From assembly GCA_011800155.1 (NCBI GenBank), contig JAALGH010000016.1, positions 90,001-154,000 of the forward strand: DNA of 64,000 nucleotides. The letters are read 5' to 3'. Made by a program: the position numbers and the translations under genes. Each line of letters begins with the position of its first letter. Position 1 is the first letter of the stretch. The notes under the pieces were generated by a model, which saw nothing but the letters and a program-made list of their open reading frames with translations, had not been told where the DNA came from and ran no database searches. Below are positions 52,889 through 61,347 of the stretch, one piece after another. This DNA comes from Flammulina velutipes (taxonomy: Eukaryota; Basidiomycota; Agaricomycetes; Agaricales; Physalacriaceae).

Positions 52889-54472
52889 ACCTTCAACCAC
52901 ACTAGGGAGCGGGAGCTCTGGTATCTATCTGTATAATCAGGACTCTCCAACAACTAGTCGGGGCCTGAATAGATAGCCTAGCACAGTCTGAACCACACTT
53001 GTATGGGACTTGGGACTCCAACCAGAGTTGGTAGGTTCTTTAGATGGAATTTCCCGCGGAAACTCGGATCGTTTGAATCGCAAAGGACTTGGCTTCAACT
53101 TCTTTAATATGGGAAGTAGCTCCAATGAGTTCTTAGATCTTTGGTTCTGTTTCTTATTTCCACCTATCTAAACAGTGGTTCTTTTTCTAACTAAATCTTA
53201 GAGTCTATTCCTCCAGTATATACGGCTTGTGGGCTGCGGATACGGGGGGCGTAAGCTACTGTAAATAGTACAAACGAGCTAGCTTTATAGTGTTTTCTAT
53301 ATACGTCTGAATAAGGATATAATACCGAGTCCGCTGGTTCGGGGGAATATTCCGATAGGATGTACGGAATATCCCTCTAATGGTGCCCTTGGCATTGCTG
53401 CCTATTCGTTCTGGCTTCTATTTGCTTTGAATCCAACCAATGGTGGCGCCGTAACTGAGTTTGCAGTGGCGCCAGGTTGTTCCTTGTGCTTGGAAGCTCC
53501 ACTATTTCATCGTTTTTCCACTATTATTAGCGGCCGAGTCCTGTCTAGCAGGAACTCTTAGCCTTTGTTCGTATTCTTATTTCATACTACGAGTCCGAGT
53601 AGTACCGACTAGGTTTGGTATACTGGACGCGCAAGTATGTTCTTAGTATCGTGTTCGGACTTTTCCGGTAGTACTCCGGAAAAGCTATCGTTGTATCTTT
53701 ACGAGTTGTCGATAGTACTCGTATTGTAGGTCCTTGTAACGATTTACTTGTGGATCCCGAGAATCGATCAGGAACAGTCCACCGGAGTAAGTCGATCGGT
53801 GATCGAGCAGTATCTTTTGAAAGCCTAAAAGGTTACCCTGACTCCTGAGTCTCCTATGTAATATCCCGACGTCTGAGTAGTATGAACATTTGGTTTGCTA
53901 GTCCAGCAAGCGTTTAACTGCTTGCTGGCGTTGCGTCTCTTTATGTAGAGTTTCCTTGTGTAAGGGTAACTCGCCGAATTCCGTTAAGTATTTCGGAGTT
54001 TCGCGCGTTCAAGTGTATTTGATCACGATGTCTCCATCGGGGTACTTTTGATGATGATATTCAAGATCGTCATGTGTGGTTTGGCTATACCTACACGCCC
54101 TTCAGCGTGTGGCGCTTTTCCGACGAATCTTAGGAGTTTTCCGGTCGTACCACGGAAACTCCTTACACTGTATCGTATACGCGTTTCGGTCTGTAACTAG
54201 AGGTTCTCGTACTCATAGGTTCGTTCTATCACTAAGAATGCTTCTTAGAATCGCAAATTTTGGGGTCTTTCGTACTTGCATTAATACAATGCGCATCATC
54301 TCCCATAGACTTATTTGATGGTGTCCGCACCATCCTGGTTCCCCTATCGTTGGATCCCTCAATATTCTTCCTGGACTCGGCTCTTGGAAAGGCCAATAGG
54401 TAGGAGGACAATTCCGCTTATTTCAACGGAATTCTCCCGGCTTTGCACGTTCCATTGCCAATATTTCTTCAC
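52889..54472. other. Noncoding spacer rich in TTCCG...CGGAA palindromes
   Basis: No gene seen. Contains palindromes at 53349-53370, 53660-53684, 53972-53994, 54133-54162 and 54411-54432. Also present: a TGGTGGCGCC resembling a tRNA primer-binding site at 53441, the 107-bp block shared with 5227-5333 (54188-54294), and a hairpin GATGGTG-TCCG-CACCATC at 54314-54331. 53083-53150 resembles 524-590. Confidence 0.5.
54188..54294 (+). repeat. 107-bp block nearly identical to 5227-5333
   Basis: Lies about 230 bp upstream of the start codon at 54523. The other copy is inside the foldback element in inverted orientation. Confidence 0.75.
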
Positions 54473-54480
54473 TATAAAAG
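54458..54480 (+). promoter_or_regulatory. CCAAT and TATA boxes of the gene at 54523
   Basis: CCAAT at 54458-54462 and TATAAAAG at 54473-54480, 43 bp before the start codon. A plausible core promoter. Confidence 0.55.
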
Positions 54481-54522
54481 CAGGCTGAAAACTGTGGCGC
54501 TCTCCGTTTTATCCTTCGTTAC

Positions 54523-56149
54523 TATGCCTCCCAAGATCCCTCAATGGCACTCCATTGGTTCTTCAATCTCTGCGGAAGCCCCCATTGCTACGCTGGAGCT
54601 CGTCCAGTATCGCCTTGCTACTGCCCCGTTGATCAACGACTTCTTGGTTAATTACTCGCTCCCGGATTCGACCAACTCCCTTATTGTCGACGCCATCGAA
54701 CAGCTCACTGCCCCAGTGATGGCCTTGTTGCGTACGGTGTCTGCCAATCCGACGCCACGGGATATTCCGATTGTCGTTGTGGACAAGTTCTTTAGCAAGT
54801 TGCTGGTATGTCTTTCCGCTTTCTTTTATGTCTCATGCTAAGATCTTTATTTATCTTCTAGCTCATCAATCAATCTCTGAAGGGAACCACCGCCGCGGAG
54901 GCTTCCTTCGAGATTTTCTCCTTCTTCTGGAATCTGCGCAACGTCCTTGGGGTTTATCTTCTGGAGTTAGGCGTTAGCCCAACTCATCACCGTATCAACC
55001 TTGCGGATATGTTCACCCCAGTTCTTAATACTGTGGGTCGAGGCAAGGCTTATATCGCACCGCCTTATCCCGAGAGCCACCCCCTTCATGCTGCTTCGCG
55101 TGTAGTTCCTAAGGTCAAGGCGCCAGCTCCAGCTCCTGAGCCTACGCCTGCACCTAAGCTTACTGCTAAGGCCATGCGGGCTGCCGCGAAAAAGGTATGG
55201 ACTTTTCCGCTTATTCTTCGGTCTTTCTAACTTGTATCACTTTCTTAGGCTGGTAAGACTGTTAAGTCTGCCGCCATTATCGACGATGCCCTCGAGGCCG
55301 TTGGAGATACTACCAACGCCACCCTACTGAGGATATCGGTATGTTCGTTCTTGACCGGCATTTTCCGCTTTACTAAACGGACTTGCTGGTTTCTTCAGAA
55401 ATGGACGATGGTGGGTCTGAATCTGATCTTTCTGACGATGAAGATGTGAGCTTAGTTGCTTACTTCTAGGCGTCTCAAGATTGACTCAACCCTGCAGGAC
55501 TTGACCATTATTGATGGAGATGGAGTGCGCCGCAAGGACTTCCCCCCTTCTCCGGTTCGTACTTGTCTTTTTATTCTAAGGCTTGAACTAAAGGCATTTC
55601 CCTTTATTCATAGCCTGCTGAAGTCGAAGGCCCCCGTGTGGTAACTTATCTTCCCTACTCGATGATCCCAGGTATGCTGATCACTTCTCGCGCATACCAG
55701 AAGGCCATGGAGGTTATAGGAAGTACGGTCACTTTCGTGGAACCTGCTCCTTTGCTCACTAAACGCAAAGCTACGGAAGATGGATCTCCTCGTCCTCTTA
55801 AGAGCCTTAAGGTTGACTCCGTTCGTATTGACAACACCTTTGTCGAACAATTCATTGGAGGTGCGTTTAGTTCTTCTTATCTTAATCTTGTACTTATCGC
55901 ATTTTTCCGTGTTTCTTAGCGGGCGCTACCGCTCAGAGTTACGGAAGCTCTGTTGCTCGAGTTATCAAACAAGTCAACCGACTCCTCGCCGCCGACGAGT
56001 TGACTGAACTCGGACCTGGTCTGGTTTCGACTGAGGTGGCGCATCGCAATGAGTTGATTAGACTCTTGAATCGTATTCACGGCGACGTCCAGACGTTCAA
56101 CCGTACCAAGGACTTGTATATCGCTACTGTCAAGTCTATGCTCGAATAG
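54523..56149 (+). CDS. Uncharacterised spliced gene 1 of the 54-58 kb region
   Basis: Start 54523 (MPPKIPQWHSIG), just downstream of a TATA box. Exons joined by introns near 54807-54861, 55195-55248, 55339-55398, 55447-55497, 55556-55613 and 55861-55919. The protein starts with a helical domain (LELVQYRLATAPLINDFL, LINQSLKGTTAAEASF, FFWNLRNVLGVYLLELG). An Ala/Pro/Lys-rich linker follows (VKAPAPAPEPTPAPKLTAK), then an acidic stretch (SESDLSDDED), a YLPYSMIPGMLITSRAY block, a basic region, and a C-terminal helical segment (VARVIKQVNRLLAADELTEL ... VKSMLE). No catalytic motif or known family. Several introns contain TTTTCCG. It may be a gag-like or structural protein of a retroelement, but nothing proves this. 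Confidence 0.55.
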
Positions 56150-56591
56150 ATATTTCCCTGTTACAACTAGGTAGTTGCCCATCCCTTCTTTCCGGGTGAT
56201 ACTACTGTTTACCTATTGTGTTTCCGGGGCTCTTTATCTTTATCTTTATCTTTCTGATACTGTAGCCATTGCTTATTGACTTCAAATATAACTGTCCCCT
56301 AAACTTCGTGTGATTTGAACTTCAAGCTAGACCCCGAAGACACTTGTGCGCCACTTCCGTGATTCCTAGCGGAATTTCGCATGAAGTCTTCGCCGGTCTC
56401 CTTTCTTGTTCTTAGGGGTTTACAATTTTCGTTTTCCGTATTGGCAATCTTCTATAGCCTATACGTTCGTTATTTTCTTCGCCTTGACGAATACCCGACC
56501 CATTAGCCAGTCGATCATACACCTCCTATTAGATTTGTACATCGTTTATAAGACTGAACTTTTGTAATGTCTCGGTCTTCGTCTGTCTCAG
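56150..56591. other. Spacer between genes 1 and 2
   Basis: Contains the palindrome ACTTCCG...CGGAAT (56353-56375) and a TATA-like TTTATAAG at 56545-56552, 40 bp before the next start codon. Confidence 0.4.
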
Positions 56592-57759
56592 ATGCCTTCT
56601 CCTATCGCTTTGATTCCTCTATGGGCCAACTTCAAAATCGCCATGATTCCGGGTTTGGACAAGCGATTTTCCGAGGAGGCCTTGGACTTTTTGCAGGCTG
56701 AGACTGGTCTCGCCGTTGCTATATCGTTATATCGCACTGCTCAAGGCTTTCCTATCGTGGCCACGCCACTCAATAGCTTGGATCTTACCGCGCGGTATAC
56801 CGATGCGGCTGCGGACTTGCACTTAGGTCCTGCTCGTCAGATAGACGCTCCTACGTTGAGGTTCACCCTAGGCGTAATGGTACGTCTCGGATTTTTCCTT
56901 ACATTTCGCGGGTCTAACTGTCTTGATAGCAACACGCTTCTAGTTTGTGGCATTGCGAACATCCCGACTTTCGTACAGGGCAAGCCTACAACTTAGCTTC
57001 GTTGTATATCGTCTGTCTTCGATTGGTGTCCAACTTCTTTCATGGACGCACGGGAAACTGTACCCTCGATGGTCTTTCCTTCGAAGGATGGCTTTCCAAA
57101 GTATATCGCCAACCCCATATGCACTTTACGGAGTTGTACTTGGATGCTAGCGCCGATTTCATCGTGAGTTCTTTAACCTATACACCTTTTCCGTACTAAA
57201 TCTCGGGATTTTCCATAGACCAGCGTAATGTTGGGCTATCATAGGGGAGCGCCTGACTCTTTGGGTGGGATCTTTGCCCATCCTGAGGTCTTGGATGCTA
57301 TCCCTGTCCCTCTATCTCGTATGGATGCCAGCGACGTTCAATTAGTCGCTTGGTGGCCTCGTTATCTTTCCGCTAACAACATTCAGCCCGAGTTTGATAC
57401 TCGTCCTATCATGTATGAACGGGTCGTTACCAACGGTTATTCGCCTTTACACGATTTTCCGGCTGGGTTGGTTGACGCTAGTGACCTCAGACTTGGTCCC
57501 CACGCCGAACGCTTCACGGAGTTCGTACCAGAGCCCCATTGTGTTGCTCAACGGCGATCTAGCTCAACGCCTGAACTTGTTCCAATCAGTTCTCCAGTAC
57601 CAGTGGTCAGATCTTTCGTAAGTCTTTTTGTTCGACGTCTAGTGTATTATTCTAACACCTTTCTTCTGATAGACCCACTTCAATACGCTAGGACAGACTA
57701 TGTGTACCCACTGTCCCACTAGTCATCCTGCCGTCGAATGTACTCCTCCGACCCAGTAG
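56592..57759 (+). CDS. Uncharacterised spliced gene 2, gag-like with a terminal Cys/His knuckle
   Basis: Start 56592 (MPSPIALIPLWANF). Introns at about 56879-56928, 57164-57219 and 57617-57671 have GT..AG ends. The protein is mostly helical: FSEEALDFLQAETGLAVAIS, then YTDAAADLHLGPARQID, LASLYIVCLRLVSNFFHG, a Trp-rich LVAWWPRYL, and SPIVLLNGDLAQRLNLFQ. The last exon encodes TMCTHCPTSHPAVEC, a C-x2-C-x3-H-x4-C set one residue shorter than the retroviral-type CCHC knuckle, before the stop at 57757-57759. A helical body with a C-terminal knuckle is the layout of a retrotransposon Gag, but introns would be unusual. The identity is inference. Confidence 0.5.
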
Positions 57760-58521
57760 TCGGATTTTCCGTTAAAAGTCTATCATCTTGGTGTTAGACA
57801 CTTAGTCTATATCGTTTGTCGGTTATCCTATGTCGTAGCGCTATACCTTCAATTTAGACCCTTTCCTTGTTACCAAGTTCGTTCTGTGGTCAAATTGATG
57901 GTGGCGCGGGAATTCCCGTATCTTCATCGGAGTTGAGTATTCTTCATGCTATTGCATTCGTACTCGTAGCCTCAGGTATATATGGCTTAAGACCTTCGTT
58001 GGCTTGTCTTCTATGTAACTTGAGACGTACTAGCCTTAGCGTAGTCTCTAGTTATAACCAATGTTCGCGCTCCTGATAAGTCCGGAGATCGTCATGATTT
58101 ATGGCGTCTCCCATTGACTTATTAGATGCTATCCTACTGGTATCTTTTTAGTCTACTATGTTCTATCTAGAAGAGTCTGTTTTTCCACTTGAAAACCCGG
58201 AGAATCCCTTGTCTCAATGACTTGGTATCTTTTGTTGGTTTTCAAGCTTCTTGATCTTAGTTCACACGGCTTCTCACAATAGTAGCGCGCTCGCTTTCTT
58301 ATTGTAAGTATCCTTTTGTGTATCGTATATATATAAAAATCTTTTTGGCACTACGGCCGCTAAATCCCATGTATGTATATAGGTACCACGAAGAGAGGCT
58401 TCGACGAAGAGGAAGTCCGACTAAAAACCCGGAAAAGAACCAATGGCTTTAGACAAGAAAACCCACTCTTAAGTATTCAAGGGAGCTAGGCTTCGACCTT
58501 GTTTACTTAAGAACCCTTTTT
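57760..58521. other. Convergent spacer between gene 2 and the Zn2Cys6 gene
   Basis: No gene. A second TGGTGGCGC motif occurs at 57899, TTTTCCGTTAAAAG at about 57765, and a degenerate relative of the GATGGT hairpin at about 58125-58145 (AGATGCTATCC...GGTATC). Confidence 0.35.
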
Positions 58522-60799
58522 TCAACGACGACGACTGGGTCCTGCCACGGAATTTCCCGACGCCAACCCATAGTACTTTAGGACATTGGGATCTCCCCAA
58601 TGCCTAAGTAGATCGTTCACGGCGTCCGTGAGTCTGCCGTTTTGCTCGACCAGCTGGTCGACGTCGTTTCGCAGGTCTTGGATTGTTTCCAGCAATGCTT
58701 GAGGTCGACGTTTGACCGCGTCAGACTCCGGGTCCAACTTCTCGCATTTCAGCTTCATCACTTGGCACCGTATGCAAGACTTGGTCGTAGGGGTCGCGTA
58801 CTTGCACTCCTTGTTTTTCTTGAGACAGTCCTTGCAAAGTACTTGAGAGTACTTCCAAAGCTTGTCTGCTGGAATCGGCTCCTTTGCCTTGCGCTTGCCT
58901 TTGCTCTTGGCTGATGGTACGGCGCCCTTAGCCGTTTTTCTCTTCTTTCTCGCAGGCCCTTCACTTTCCGACCCTTCCTCGGAATCGTCCGTTGGTTCGT
59001 CGGAGGGTTGGAAATCGTCGTTGTCGGGCTCGAAGTCACCATCGTTCGGCTCGAAGTCGTTCTCCTGCTGTTCTTCGTCTTCATTCCCATCATCATCACC
59101 ACTGCTCCCATCTGCGTCGCCATCTTCTACTTCGCGAGTCCTCTTCGTTCCCTTGACTTTCGCGGGCGAGTCCGGTTTTGACATCGGAGTCGACTTGACG
59201 CTAGGTTTAGATTTGGCTGCTGGAGCCACCTTCTTACCCACAGCTTTCGTCGTTGTCTTCTTCGTCGTCTTGGCCTTCTTCTTGGGAGAAGGTGCCTCTT
59301 CATCCACGACCTCCTGTCCGGAGTCATCTTCCATTCTCGCTTGCTTGGCGCGAAAGCTCACCGCTCGTATGAAAGCTACCTCCGGGTCCTCTACCGGAGC
59401 TGCTGCGGGAGCTGCCATTGTCGATAGCTTCGACAACTTTCGGTTTCCCAAGCCCTTGATTTCTTCTTGCGAAGGCATCGCAATGGGCGGCAGGGGCATC
59501 TGCTGGGAACCTTGGGTTGGCTTAGCCATCGGAGCCCTAGCAGGCTTCACCATTGCCATGGGAGGCATCTGCATAGGAGCTCGAACGGGTCGAGGTGCCA
59601 CTACCCTTGGACTTGGAGCTTTTGGCACAGTTTTTGTCTTTCGAGGAGGGGGACGGGGGATCTCTGAACTTGGAGACCTTTCCGGGGTTGGCGCGGACTT
59701 TTCCTTGCGCTCCCCGGAATCCTCTTCCTCGCTCTATCGTAGATCGTATTAGCTGTAATATAGCCTTTAGAGCTTAGCTACTTACCGCTTGCTCTTTGTT
59801 CGAGCCTTTCCTTCGTCGTGGCTCCTCTCGAGCCTCGCCATCTTCCTGGTCCTAGGAATTCCGTTAACATTCGCGGAATTCACTATAACCAAGTTCGAGT
59901 TTCAACCTTTTCTTGAGCAGGCTCTTCAGCTTGCTCGTCTTCTTCTTCTTGTGGCTCATTTTGAGCCTCTTGATCTTCTTGATCCTAAGAATTCCGTTAA
60001 ACTCAACGGCTTTCTTTTAAAACAAGTCGATATCGTACCTTGTTGACGGGCTTGTCGATTTGTTCTTCGCCATCTGAATTTTCCGGACCCTCGGATCCTG
60101 AGTCTTCTTCAGCTTCACTGGTCTTTGCTACGGCCATAGCCTTGACGACCTCTGCGTCGTCAGAGCTCTCGCCGCTTGAGTCCTATACCAAATCCGTTGA
60201 ATATACCGGAATCTGGTTCTTTTCAGATCTTACCTTGACGTTGCCTTTGGGCTTTGCTCCCTTGGCTTTGTCTTCGTCCTGATCTTCTTCTTGTTCGACA
60301 TCTTCGCCGTCGGACTTGTCTTTTTCGTCGACGACACCCTTGTCGACATCTTTGCCTTTCCTTTCAGGCGCCTAAGGGTTTTCCGTTGAGTTTCCCGGAA
60401 TTTACCCGTTAGACTCAAGGAAATTTACCTTGACTCTCTCTTCGTTGTCACTTTCCTCTTCACTTGTCTAATCCAAGATTCCGTTAATTCTTCGGAATCT
60501 ACCGAAGTGATCTTCATCTTACCGTAACATCCGGCAACTCATCGTATAGTTGCCAAGCCCTCGTAAGGACTTGATCCAACCATACGTCGTTATTCGCTAC
60601 CGAACGTTTGAGCTCATCGGCGGCCTTCTCAAACTGCGTCCAGAAGATCCGGTAATCTTCCGGAACGTGGCAGGCAGGCAAAGTCCGCCAATTGCCGGGA
60701 ATGAACGTAGTCGTCTGATCGTGTTTTTGAGAAGTGGCGGCGCTCGAACGCGAGCGCCTTGGGTCGGTCTTGTAATTTAAAGAAACTAGTTGAAGACAT
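58522..60799 (-). CDS. Acidic protein with C-terminal Zn2Cys6-type cluster and coiled coil
   Basis: Read on the minus strand, an exon near 60720-60523 encodes TTFIPGNWRTLPACHVPEDYR and a Trp-rich helix. The true start is unresolved: the ATG at 60799 is in another frame. Six further introns (about 60522-60468, 60428-60372, 60235-60183, 60039-59986, 59906-59852, 59787-59735) separate Asp/Glu/Lys-rich exons. The long last exon (from about 59735) has a Pro/Met-rich part (APRPVRAPMQMPPMAM), acidic/Ser runs, and basic KKRKTAKG and KGKRKAK patches. Near the end (about 58805-58740) lies C-x2-C-x6-C-x9-C-x2-C-x6-C, the spacing of the fungal Zn2Cys6 binuclear cluster, then a coiled coil (LLETIQDLRNDVDQLVEQN). 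Such clusters bind CGG half-sites. A cluster at the C-terminus is unusual. Likely a nuclear DNA-binding protein; otherwise unknown. Confidence 0.6.
59852..59906 (-). other. Intron with branch-site palindrome (example)
   Basis: 55-bp intron of the Zn2Cys6 gene. GAATTCCG (59856-59863) and CGGAATTC (59874-59881) form perfect 8-bp inverted arms around a 10-nt loop. The minus-strand branch-site-like GTTAAC overlaps loop and stem a few bases from the acceptor. Confidence 0.7.
60468..60522 (-). other. Intron with branch-site palindrome (example)
   Basis: 55-bp intron with AGATTCCG (60476-60483) and CGGAATCT (60493-60500), 8-bp perfect arms around a 9-nt loop containing the minus-strand AATTAA branch-like sequence. 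Confidence 0.7.
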
Positions 60800-61347
60800 T
60801 TGTACTTGAATAGAAGACGTCGCGTTGATCTGTGTCGTGTTTTGGCGAATCGCGTCGCTGCGATGGTGGTTGAAGTGTGAGTTCGTTTTTCTCAAATTTT
60901 CTCTTTAAGTTCACCATCACGGACCCGGTCCGGTGATCCTCGATCAACTCCGAAATGGAAAGGGCCATTCCGTTTCTGATGGGCCTAGCTCCTCGGAATC
61001 TTATCTTAGATTGTGGGGAATTTCCCCACCCCGCATCGGGAATGGTACCTTTTATTAAAGAAAAGATATTCATCATTTGTACGGTTTGTATACAGTATAT
61101 CTTTAACGTTACTGCTATACTATCTTCGTTCTTAATGATAATACATCTTGAACGTATCGTTGGTATGTACCAAGTAAAATCGAAAATTCCTGGTAAATTC
61201 CGTTCGTTATTCGGGAATGCCTCTATATCCCCCACAAGCTTTATATGATGGTATCCCTACCATCAGCTCATGCTTTCTTGTTTAATTCGTCCATAACTTT
61301 GCCTACAGAGCCACGTATCATGTGTAGTCTCTTGAAGAACAAGTCTC
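60800..61347. other. Spacer between the gypsy pol end and the Zn2Cys6 gene
   Basis: Contains a perfect hairpin TGATGGTA-TCCC-TACCATCA (61247-61266) and, on the minus strand, TATAAAG just beyond it (about 61240) and a G-rich GTGGGGGAT tract (about 61225), which could be polypurine tract or promoter. The 3' LTR of the gypsy element would be expected here, but no second copy is in the window to prove it. An ATTCCG...CGGGAAT palindrome is at 61197-61218. Confidence 0.35.

Noticed and set aside
53441..53460. TGGTGGCGCCGTAACTGAG as a proven LTR primer-binding site
   Set aside because: Only part of it resembles a tRNA 3' end, no matching LTR pair is in the window and the pol nearby is on the other strand. 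Kept only as a hint.
58862..59752. 296-codon + strand frame opposite the Zn2Cys6 gene
   Set aside because: It is the antisense shadow of a Ser/Asp/Lys-rich coding exon. The minus strand has the cysteine cluster, coiled coil and consistent introns.
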